This document shows positions 54,320-62,000 of a stretch of DNA of 62,000 bases, one piece after another. The DNA is taken from the NCBI GenBank assembly GCA_002633005.1, contig NMRA01000550.1, positions 122,134 to 184,133 on the forward strand. Direction: 5' to 3'. Position 1 is the stretch's first letter. Each line of letters begins with the position of its first letter. The position numbers were made by a program, and so were the translations under genes. This DNA comes from Phoronis australis. Lineage: Eukaryota; Phoronida; Phoronidae. The notes beneath the pieces are model-generated. The model was not told the DNA's origin and did not search any database. It worked only from the letters and a program-made list of their open reading frames with translations.

Positions 54320-57300
54320 CTGAAACACACAATACAACATGGTTTTCATTCCTTTCTGACAGTATAGAGCAAAGTAGCCAGGGTTTACTTAAAAACAACA
54401 CATAGTTGGGAACTCTCAGATGTTTCTGCCCTCATTCTAAAGGTCTTGCTAACCGACAGGATGTGGGCGCAATAGGTAGACCAAGATCTAAGATGCCTCG
54501 ATTAGTGTTCAAGTTGGGACATCTGGTTTTACTGCTGACAGCTTCTTTGACTTTTCCTGAATACCAGAATTTCCTCTCTAGTGATGACTTTGGCATTGAT
54601 GTTGTCAATAGTGTGTCCAATCTCTGTTGTATGTTCGCAGACACAAAACCATCTCTCCAGTTTAGAGTGTTCCTTAATCCCAATTACCACGGTGCACTTT
54701 GTTTCCCCAATGTAGCACTGTGAGGGTTCTTCCTTAGAGGATTTCTCATCACCGGGGTTAGGATCCTCGGGGTGAGTCAACATTTCGTGGATAGTGTTAA
54801 TAGGCTTGAAGTAGCTTTTTACACCAAGTGACCTCGAGACCCCTGCCAGTTGCTCAGAAAAGCTCTTGGTATATTTGATGGCTGCAGGCCCTCATTGCAG
54901 TCTGTGTCCTGATCACATTGTTGCCTGGGCCAGGTGTCTAACCTTTCTGCTTGATATTCAACTTGAAATTACTTTTGGCTTAAAACACTATAACATTTAA
55001 AACGCACCAAGTAGTAGACTTAGCTAGAATGTTCTAGTAAGCTTTAAAATTTTTACACTTCACACGAGAAAGCAAAGGGTTTAAGCTGAAACGTCTTAGG
55101 GCTGTTCCAGCAAAATCTGTATGGGAGGGGGGAAGGCTCTTTTATTTCGTACCCACCGCCCATATTTTTCATTTATTTCTCCAACCCATGACTTTTTAAT
55201 TATTTTTAATAGGTTAAAATACAAAATCCAACACTTGCAAACAAATTGCCTCCAGGAGGACCTGTTAAGAACTTAGATGATTGACAGACAAGAACTAGTT
55301 GTCTTGTCCAATATTGTCAAAAACTAAAGTAGCCTGTGAGCAATACTTTTGGCAGCCACCAGGTGTCTCTGTTCACAATGTGTCTATAATTTCAATGAAC
55401 ATTTTTTCAATTATAAGGATCTATGAATCTCAAACTGTCTCCACGAACTCTTTTATACTTCTATGTCAAGTGAATATTGGAACTTGTTTATCTTACTCCT
55501 CATACTTTTTATTTAAAAATCATCAATTTTCTTATATGTGTTAACACCAGTTTAGTGTTGCATAACTTTTCAATTTAATAGGACTGCAGACAAACAGTTG
55601 GCTCAAATCAAGTTGCCCATGACTTGATTAATGGCTTAGTAAACATATTGCACTCAGTTCACTGGCAATATGGGCTTTTTTGTTTTGGGATGAGTTGGGA
55701 TTATATGCCAATTACATGTCAATTACATGTCATGAGTTTAGGCGGCTGACGTAACCAACCTGTCAACATTAACAGGTCAAAGAATACCATCCATTTTTAA
55801 TGCATCACTTCTTACAGGAACGACCACCCATAATTTGAGTTTTTTTCTGAAAACACCACCCATGAATTTTTATTTCTACTGCCGTCCCCCACTCCCACAG
55901 GGATTTTACTGGAACAGCCCTTAACGACAATCACTAAGTAGTAAAGTACCTTAAGTGTATTATCTGATAAAGTCTTCAGCTCGATTTCGATGAATGACTG
56001 GCAGCCAACTGCGAGAATTGCCGATTTGTAATACACCACAAAAACATGATGGATTTTGCTGTCAGAGCTAATCAAAGTAAACCTATCCCATCTAAAGATA
56101 ATTCGAAAAATGTGCCCTTTTAACTGAAGTTAGTACTCACCTAAATCATTCTTCTTACTGTCTATCTCACTGGGTAACCTGGCATACGATGTGTAGTGAC
56201 CTCCCAGTATCCCGCCGTGATGATTGATAACCCCATACAGGTCATAGACAGGAGGCGGGTCTTCCGGCTGATTGACACCCACAAAAAACTCGGACATATC
56301 AAGGCCACTGAAATAAGAACGTAAAGTGAATTTAGAAAATGTCAAGGAAACACAGGAGAGAGAGTCTGAGGGTTAAACCTTGTGAGAAAAACATTAAAAG
56401 TCAAAAATTGCATTCACAAGTCACCATGTAACAAGTTAGTCTTACCTGACAGGGAAGTCGATAAAGCGGTCAATCTTATCTCTCCAGATGAAGTTTCTGA
56501 ACGAGAACCGTTTGAGGTGAATAATGAGGGTATGAGGTAGACGCCAGATAGCCATCTGTTTAGAGGCCTCAACGTGTTTCTTACAGCGAGGACAGTACCT
56601 ATAGAAAGAGAGAACGCAGTGTTCTGATAACTGGCATGCATTCAGTAACGCTAAGACCTACGCTAGGACCTAGCTAAAATCTAGTCAAAGTCACATGTAC
56701 TCATTTGAAATACACGGCAATGTCTCACATGATTTTACGAAGTCTTGCTTTTTAGCGAGGTCCTAGCGTTACTGAACGGGATGCTGGTGTCTCGACATTG
56801 AGTGAGGGTTTGTTTCACATACACACGTGACCTACTCCCAAGTGTTGATTTAATTTTGAGAAAAATGGGTGTATTAGCAAAAAGGGAAATAAAATTGACA
56901 ACTGATATACTACCATAGAGAGATTCATCCGCATAGAGCTAACATAAATTGTGTGGCATGAAACATTGAGCTTTCTCCTCATAAAGTTTGCAAAACAATG
57001 TCCGACATGAAACTTCAAGATTCGTCCTCAGAAAAATTATGTAGAATGAAACGCCAACTAGCTACTCTTGGTAAAGTTTCACACACACACACACCACGAT
57101 AAATAAATTCTCTTCAAATTTCGAGATATAACACATGCGATGCTATTTCACAGCTAAACAAGAGGCTAACATACAGTAGTAGTCAGATCTTGTTCAAGGC
57201 TACATGTGTCCCCATGATGCTGTTGTTTTGCTTGGAGATTCACATTATCAAGTGTTTAATTTGATCACGCGTACAGTTGTATTCAGTATATTGCGTCAAC

Positions 57301-60199
57301 CTATCCATCCACAACAGCGCTCTTACCAGGCCTCCTCCGGGCTAAGCACTTCAGGCTCTGTGAACAGCTGCAGGCAGTGATGAAGGCTGATCTCCTTGGA
57401 CTCTAGATAACAAATGTAGAGAGGTCAATTTGATTGTGTGGACATTCAGTCTACTGTCTCTTAAATTTATGAATGAAGTCTTTTCTTTACAATTACACTT
57501 AATATATGCTTTCAGAGGCTGAAAAGTCTGCAATTAAAAGTTGCAATGCTAACTTATTAATGAGATCTATACGGTTCTAAGACCTTTGCCATCAGTCTCA
57601 TTTAAGAACAGCAGCGCCACCTGTCAACAAGTTTATAAAAATAAAACTGTAAATACTCGCCATAGCTCCAACAGTACGTTCGACAGAATTCAAATAAAAA
57701 TATCCCACCCTCTAAGCAGACCAACACGTGCCCAATCCCACCTACCGGAGCGCCCACTACTGCCAGCCTGACTGTCTTCCACGTAGTCCAACTCCTTTGT
57801 CTGTACCATCACATACTGCTTGCTGCGCTCATTATTCTTCCAGTCCATGGCCAGATACTGACCACTGGTCAAGTCAAGGGGCGAGTCACCTGGAAATGAT
57901 GGACAAGGAGAGGCCAAGTCACATTTGGGTAAAATATTTTGTGACGATACAGAAGTGACTTAACATTCCCATGTACAAGAGGCACATTCACCAAGACTAT
58001 CAACTTGTGAGTTGAATGAACCCAGACAAGACCCTACAGAGCCTATGTACAGTACAACTGCGAGACAAAAGTAATCAGACAAAACACCATTTCCCTGTCT
58101 AATTCAAAAATGGCTGGTAATAACTATTATTTGGCAAAATGCCATTTCTAGAACGGCTTAGTCATCTTATTACCGTTCCTCTTCTCAGCCACAAGGGGAG
58201 ACTACTCCGACAATGAATTCGGTTACCGCCCAACTGCCATGACAGAGAATTCCGGGTCATTTTATTTGAATATTTTTCTCTTTTATTGCAGTTCCGTCGT
58301 GAGCCTAGAGGACTCTCAACAGAAAGATCACGGGTTCAATTCCTAGTAGCTGAAGGTCACTTCATCTTCAGAGCTCCAGTAAACGTAGCGGTATAAAATG
58401 ATTACCAGTCACGTGTGGGGTGTAAACTGTGATGGATGAGTGTCATGGCGACACAGAGTTGAACAACTCATCCAATCACACTACACAAACTGTAGTTAGC
58501 TGGCTGATGGCTCGTCAAACATTTACTTTATAACAAATCCATCCTAGAATGTGCGCAGAACAAGGCTTATATCAGCAAAAGACAATCTCTATTCGTCATC
58601 ATGCGCAGACAAAAGTGGTTAAAGTACAAGTGCCATTTTAAGATCTACGGCATGGTTGAAGTTGGTTCTTAAATGGAACCCGCACAACTCAACCACCTGC
58701 TCCACGACAAAAAACACCATTTCACGATGTACACCTACCTTGATCAGTCAGTCTTGTACCTTTAGGCGCGGGCAGACCAATCCCTTGATGGTTCACTGGC
58801 TTCATCCAGAAGTTAAGAGCAACTACTGGCTCCACCTGGGGATAACCAAGGACAACCCTCGTCTGCGCAGATGTCTTCTCACGTATCTCCGCAGACTTGT
58901 CATAGTTGACCTCGTTGTCATTTTTCAGGAACTGATTATCCAGGTTTTTATTGCTTTTGGTCCCAAGGTCACTGGAATCTTGTAGACACGTGTCAACTAA
59001 TTGGTCAAGCATGTCCTCACATTTCTCATATTTTGTATCCATGGCAACACCATTATCCACCCAAGTGTCCTCTTTATCAGTCCTTGTTACAGTGCAAGAC
59101 TTCGCACTACCAGTATTACCATTAGCATTGTCTAAGAACGTGTCATTACTGAGTGAGGACGTGTCCTGATCACTGCCTGCCTCCATGCTTTCAGACAATG
59201 ACAGGTCACTGGAGACACTAGACAAGGAGTCCTTGACTGGAGGCTGGAACACATCAACAGAGTGTATGGCAAAGGACTGCATGGCTTGAGCCAGCCGCGA
59301 GTAAGACAGCTTGGAGCGGGGCAGACTGACCATGAACGGGTGTCCAACAGGCTCTGGGCTGTCACGACACCTGGTGCGATGTACCTGCCAGTGGTCACGC
59401 TGACACCCCCTGTAACAGACAGCCATGTGGGACCAGGTGAATAAAGATGAAGACTGGAGTAGTTCTAATACACAACAAAACAACAGATAATGAGCTTGGA
59501 ATGACCAATGACAAAAAAGAGGAAAAATTTCCAGGTGATGTATCGTTCCACAAATAAATAGGCTTGTGTAATAGAAATATTTTTTGTATTGTAACATTTA
59601 AATGAAATAAACGTTTTTGCATGAATAAAGCCAAAATATTGACAAAAAAGAGAGACAAAAAAGAAGAAAAGGGAAATCAAATAAGAGGAAATCAAAACAA
59701 TAAAAGAAGAAAACCCCTTAAAAGAGGAAAATTCCAAGCCCTGGATGATACTGTGGTGACCTGCACTACTTTACCCAGCAGTCTTAATGCCTACGTTCAA
59801 CTCCCTGACCAAAACCACAAAGCTTCAACAGATTCATTTTTGAATGCCTTTGTTCTGTTTAACCCTACATTAATATAAACACGTAAGAGAGTTCTCACGA
59901 ATTTCAATCAGGTATTCTGTGCAATAGGCCCAACGTTGTGGCCAGTGTACATGTGATGCAGTAACCATAGTAACAGTGAATACATAATGGTTACAGTTGC
60001 CAAGGTAACAGTGAATACATACTGGTTACAGTAGCCCACCCTTAGGCACTTGGTACATCTCTTCAACCTAGTATCAACGTCACACTCTCGCTGACAGTAG
60101 GCGCAGCGGGTCGGGTGTGCAACAGGGCACGTGACTCTCTGGATCACGTTGAGCTCGACCACAGGCTCCCCAGCGAGCTCCTCGGATAATACTTCAAAC
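53928..60199 (-). CDS. USP19: USP19-type deubiquitinase, 3' half (seven exons, 5' end beyond window)
   Basis: A ubiquitin-specific protease that cleaves ubiquitin from substrates. USP19 in vertebrates acts in ER-linked and cytosolic protein quality control. The visible part, about 593 codons, encodes a MYND zinc finger inserted in the USP domain, an acidic linker, the second half of the USP catalytic fold with HLKRFSFRNFIWRDKI, the His box GGHYTSYARLP and the FDDSRV segment, and a tail ending DMESVD. The MYND insert, the FELL/VLSEEL lead-in and QLFTEPEVLSPEEAWYC identify USP19 rather than another USP. All six junctions keep phase. Missing from the window: CS/p23 domains and the Cys box. No C-terminal membrane helix is encoded in the last exon seen. 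Known USP19 isoforms differ in this feature. Confidence 0.94.
54432..54905 (-). pseudogene. Penelope-like element relic (end of RT region plus GIY-YIG endonuclease)
   Basis: On the minus strand one frame reads YTKSFSEQLAGVSRSLGVKS, then YFKPINTIHEMLTHPEDP, then QCYIGETK and CEHTTEIGHTID. A second frame continues KFWYSGKVKEAVSS. This order (SEQL...LGVK, FKP..T, HP.D, YIGETK, EH...GH.ID, E...R..KEA) matches the 3' end of Penelope-like retroelements with a GIY-YIG nuclease. The GVVY part before YIGETK appears deleted, the frame shifts near 54535, and no intact ORF remains. Confidence 0.8.
55099..55920. mobile_element. DNA transposon relic with TTA target duplication, PIF/Harbinger-like
   Basis: Begins GGGCTGTTCCAGCAAAATC and ends GATTTTACTGGAACAGCCC, inverted repeats of about 30 bases with a G-rich/C-rich block inside each. 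TTA flanks both sides (55096-55098, 55921-55923). A 3-bp TWA duplication is typical of PIF/Harbinger. No transposase frame is seen in its 822 bases. Confidence 0.75.
56141..56307 (-). CDS. USP19: USP19 exon with catalytic His box
   Basis: The exon reads GLDMSEFFVGVNQPEDPPPV, then YDLYGVINHHGGILGGHYTS and ARLPSEIDSKKNDL. The His in GGHY (codon at 56196-56198 on the plus strand) is the catalytic histidine position of USP enzymes. Enters at phase 2 after ATTTCAG, leaves at phase 1 (G|GTGAGT). Confidence 0.96.
56446..56598 (-). CDS. USP19: USP19 exon with USP zinc-ribbon half and HLKRFSF core
   Basis: The exon reads (W)YCPRCKKHVEASKQMAIW, RLPHTLIIHLKRFSFRNF and IWRDKIDRFIDFPV. CPRC gives one Cys-x2-Cys pair of the USP zinc ribbon. 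HLKRFSF is the conserved core strand. Acceptor TTCTATAG, donor AG|GTAAGA, phase 2. Confidence 0.96.
56599..57326 (-). other. USP19 intron with MITE family B copy
   Basis: A 728-base intron holding an inverted-repeat element at 56643-56774. A short CA run lies at about 57082-57093. Confidence 0.8.
56643..56774. mobile_element. Inverted-repeat MITE, family B, copy 2
   Basis: Begins CAGTAACGCTAAGACC and ends CGAGGTCCTAGCGTTACTG, matching the ends of the 31993-32173 element. It also shares the interior string TAGCGAGGTCCTAG in inverted order. Confidence 0.75.
57327..57402 (-). CDS. USP19: USP19 small exon (QLFTEPEVLSPEEAW)
   Basis: A 76-base exon reading SKEISLHHCLQLFTEPEV then LSPEEAW. The pattern (L..CL.LFT.PEVL.PEEAW) is specific to USP19 and its closest USP relatives. 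Acceptor TTATCTAG, donor TG|GTAAGA. Confidence 0.95.
57403..57745 (-). other. USP19 short intron
   Basis: A 343-base intron. Nothing notable is seen. Confidence 0.8.
57746..57889 (-). CDS. USP19: USP19 exon (SPLDLTSGQYLAMDWKNNER)
   Basis: A 144-base exon reading GDSPLDLTSGQYLAMDW, KNNERSKQYVMVQTKELDY and VEDSQAGSSGRS. NNER and the KELxxxED segment align with the USP19 region between linker and zinc ribbon. Acceptor ATTTCCAG, donor G|GTAGGT, phase 1. Confidence 0.93.
57890..58738 (-). other. USP19 intron with tRNA-like SINE fragment
   Basis: An 849-base intron. It contains a candidate tRNA-derived SINE head (58292-58396, read on the plus strand). Otherwise nothing is recognised. Confidence 0.75.
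58292..58396 (+). repeat. Candidate tRNA-derived SINE fragment
   Basis: TGAGCCTAGAGG at 58300-58311 resembles a polymerase III A box. GGGTTCAATTCC at 58332-58343 is an almost perfect B box. ATCACGGG just before the B box is typical of tRNA-related SINE heads. The spacing is short for an intact tRNA and no cloverleaf closes, so this is a shortened SINE head and not a tRNA gene. Confidence 0.45.
58739..59409 (-). CDS. USP19: USP19 exon: end of MYND finger and acidic linker
   Basis: A 671-base exon. It starts (Q)GCQRDHWQVHRTRC, which supplies the last MYND ligands (Cys, His, Cys). PVGHPFMVSLPRSKLSYSRL and SVDVFQPPV, both USP19-typical, follow. A linker of about 160 residues is rich in Ser, Asp and Asn. 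The exon ends GTRLTDQ. Acceptor TGTTACAG, donor G|GTAGGT. Confidence 0.94.
59410..60022 (-). other. USP19 intron splitting the MYND finger
   Basis: A 613-base intron placed between the Y-C-N-Q and G-C-Q-R-D-H parts of the zinc finger. It contains the short-form MITE copy at 59490-59743. Confidence 0.85.
59490..59743 (-). mobile_element. MITE with CAGGGCTTGGAA termini, short form, copy 2 (inverted)
   Basis: Read on the minus strand it begins CAGGGCTTGGAATTTTCCTC and ends GTCATTGGTCATTCCAAGC. The interior is homologous to the 40437-40685 copy throughout (GATTTCCTC, TTATTTGTGGAACGATAC). It lies in opposite orientation to that copy. The left terminus on the plus strand has decayed. Confidence 0.85.
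60023..60199 (-). CDS. USP19: USP19 exon: lead-in and first part of MYND finger
   Basis: A 177-base exon reading FEVLSEELAGEPVVELNV, then CAYC, then RCTKCLRVGYCN(Q). With the next exon the ligand pattern is C-x2-C-x12-C-x2-C-x5-C-x3-C-x7-H-x3-C, a complete MYND zinc finger. The donor is CA|GTATGT, the acceptor GTTGCAG. Exons further 5' are outside the window. Confidence 0.95.
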
Positions 60200-60462
60200 C
60201 TGCAACGTTATCAATTACTGAAGATAACATGGTTATCAACGAGTCAATATTTATACATGATTAAAAGTGTGATGTCACTAAATCTACGACCATCAAAAGC
60301 AATAAATAAGCGTAAATTATACGGAAACATTGACACCAGTGGTAGGAATCTGCAGTGTTTTTTCCGGACACCAACATTTGATTTTTTGCGTTTAAAACTG
60401 CAGAATTTGAAACAAATAGAGCTATTAGTCTTTCTGATCCAAAAATGTGACTCTGTTCCTAG

Positions 60463-60903
60463 CAGGGCTTGGAATGGCCAATGACAAAAAACGCGGAAAT
60501 GGTCGGAGTGAACCCCGAGGACTAAAAAAAAAAGAAACGTTACAACCATCAGTAGCATGCATCTGCGTCCTTTTAGATCGCCCGTCGACTCCCAATCCAC
60601 ACACTTTTGGCTGCAGAGCCGTAGTATTTGTTGCCGCGGTTTACAGTAACACGAGACGCCATTGAAAATCCCACCACGCTATCCTAGATGCCCCGGCAAT
60701 GTTGACAATTTACGTTCCTCCGAAACATAAAGAGCAACTTCCGCTTTTTAAGGTGAACGTCGTCCGAAACGCCGCGGTAAGAAAGGAATTTGCCGCGGAA
60801 ATTTTATATCAAATCCGATTTTTTTACGCAGAAATATAAAATACGCGGAAAGAACATTTGAAAAAGCGGAAATCCGCATTTCCGCGGAAAATTCCAAGCC
60901 CTG
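60463..60903 (-). mobile_element. MITE with CAGGGCTTGGAA termini, long form, copy 2 (inverted)
   Basis: The ends are CAGGGCTTGGAATGGCC and AAAATTCCAAGCCCTG. An exact 6-bp target duplication TCCTAG flanks it (60457-60462 and 60904-60909). Read on the minus strand it matches the 46132-46628 element closely but lacks about 55 internal bases near one end. Confidence 0.92.
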
Positions 60904-61040
60904 TCCTAGTCACAGTCATTACGTGTGTGCAATCTGTCAGCTGTTATGCACAGCCATGAGACCAATCAACAGTTAAGACAACAATGTCTCCAACAGTATA
61001 TAATTGTGCTTGCTATAAATCAGTGCAAGGATGTGATATA

Positions 61041-61316
61041 GGTAAGAATTATTAATCTTCTTATACGCCGTACCTTGATCACATCATGTGACCACTAGTA
61101 TATGCACCACCGACTTCCAGTCAGACGCCTCCTATTGAGTCAGATCGGATGTCTGTATTCAACCAGTGGTCACAACAGCTTGGTGAACTAGAGCATCTAC
61201 ACGAGCAGAAACTTGCAGTTTTGCTCCCTGCTTAGGACGGAGATCTTTTCACACTTAACTATAGGTCATGTGATCTGACCATCACATGGCATGTAAGAAG
61301 ATTAATCACTCTTACC
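61041..61316. mobile_element. Inverted-repeat MITE (GGTAAGA...TCTTACC)
   Basis: The left end GGTAAGAATTATTAATCTTC matches the reverse complement of the right end (GGTAAGAGTGATTAATCTTC) at 17 of 20 positions, and homology continues inward (CATGTGACC / GGTCATGTG). The element is 276 bases. Its left end mimics a splice donor (GGTAAGA), which could mislead gene predictors. Confidence 0.75.
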
Positions 61317-61514
61317 AATGCCTCCAAGAATATTTTTGAGGCCTGAATGAAAAGCCTCAAATTCAAAACAGGTCTGTAGAATTCCTTGCTGGCTAAGTAT
61401 GTGATAATTCAAAGGAAAAACAATGATTATTCTAGTGGTCTAGATAAAATGCTCAAAACTTTGAAAAGGTGTCAAAAATTTCCAATAAGGTTTTAATATG
61501 TAGGAAAATGTAAA

Positions 61515-61995
61515 CGGTGATCTCAGTAAATGATGAGCTCAGTAATCGATGATCTCAGAAGACGACAACTCAAAAAACGATGATCTCAGTAGACGAATCA
61601 GTAAATGATAACCTCAGTAATCAATGATCTCAGAAGGCAATAAACTCAGTAAATGATGACCTCAGTAAACGATAATCTCAGTAAACAATGATTTCAGTAA
61701 ACCATAATCACAGTAATCAATGATCTCAGAAGACAATGAACTCAGTAAATGATGATCTCAGTAAACGATGATCTCAGTAAGCGACGATCTCAGAAGACAA
61801 TAAACTCAGTAAATGATGATCTCAGTAAACTATGATCTCAGTAAACTATGATCTCAGTAATCAATGATCTCAGAAGACAATGAACTCAGTAAATGATGAT
61901 CTTAGTAGACGATGATCTCAATAAATGATCTCACTAAACTATGATCTCAGTAAACGATGATTTCAGTAGTTGATGATCTCAGTGTTTACCATCAG
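61515..61995. repeat. 16-17-bp satellite (GATGATCTCAGTAAAC)
   Basis: Nearly thirty diverged units of GATGATCTCAGTAAAC fill the right edge of the window, with variants such as AATGAACTCAGTAAAT. A higher-order pattern AGTAATCAATGATCTCAGAA recurs at about 61616, 61711 and 61857. The array appears to end in the last few bases of the window. There are no spacers of constant size, so it is not CRISPR-like. Confidence 0.9.
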
Positions 61996-62000
61996 TTCAC

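Larger units (their letters stand above)
54320..56140 (-). other. USP19 intron with two transposon relics
   Basis: A 1.8-kb intron. It contains a Penelope-like element fragment (54432-54905) and an 822-bp element with TTA target duplication (55099-55920). Confidence 0.85.
60200..62000 (-). other. USP19 intron, continues past window end
   Basis: No USP19 coding sequence (Cys box, QFTGYAQHD-like motif or CS domain) is seen on the minus strand here. The stretch is filled by a long-form MITE (60463-60903), another inverted-repeat element (61041-61316) and a satellite (about 61515-61995). Confidence 0.7.

Noticed and set aside
58292-58396. Functional tRNA gene
   Set aside because: The A-to-B spacing is too short and no acceptor stem closes.
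61515-61995. CRISPR-like array
   Set aside because: Units are tandem without unique spacers, diverged, and in a eukaryotic intron.

Overview
This window is eukaryotic and comes from an animal. It holds most of two genes arranged tail to tail and split by many GT-AG introns. On the + strand is an LRIG-family receptor (signal peptide, LRRNT, about 16 leucine-rich repeats, three Ig domains, one transmembrane helix, long cytoplasmic tail). On the - strand is the 3' half of a USP19-type deubiquitinase (MYND zinc finger inside the USP fold, catalytic His box). I assembled both from exons whose reading phase matches across every visible junction. Proximity of the genes, long introns, many small DNA-transposon relics and CpG loss restricted to the gene body suggest an invertebrate with mosaic gene-body methylation, such as a non-vertebrate deuterostome or a spiralian. 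I cannot name the species.

Layout. 1-16.2 kb: intergenic DNA with normal CpG density, no gene I can support, and several inverted-repeat elements, the clearest a hairpin at 7.6-7.9 kb. 16.25-16.5 kb: LRIG promoter and leader (CCAAT, TATA-like box, two short uORFs). 16.5-52.1 kb: LRIG, with 16 coding exons visible. A 255-base assembly gap (43156-43410) lies where the LRRCT and the first half of Ig1 should be. 52.1-53.7 kb: short tail-to-tail spacer. 53.7-60.2 kb: USP19 3' portion (seven exons). 60.2-62.0 kb: upstream USP19 intron with inverted-repeat elements and a 16-17-bp satellite at the right edge. The USP19 catalytic Cys box and CS domains must lie beyond 62000.

The two proteins are not expected to act in one complex by virtue of position. 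LRIG is a type I membrane protein known in vertebrates as a modulator of receptor tyrosine kinase and BMP signalling. USP19 removes ubiquitin and takes part in protein quality control. Their closeness may be an old linkage, since human LRIG1 and USP19 are both on 3p.

Most striking structures: (1) a 39-40-bp minisatellite in LRIG intron 6 that carries the 3' splice site and first bases of exon 7 in nine copies, the last being the real acceptor; (2) a 15-bp repeat that supplies the whole acceptor region of the Ig2 exon; (3) a CpG-rich 1.97-kb block in the CpG-poor intron 2 whose edges coincide with a 20-bp inverted repeat; (4) several transposon families with recognisable target duplications, and a Penelope-like GIY-YIG relic in a USP19 intron. 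I found no prokaryotic-type system, CRISPR array, rRNA or intact tRNA gene.
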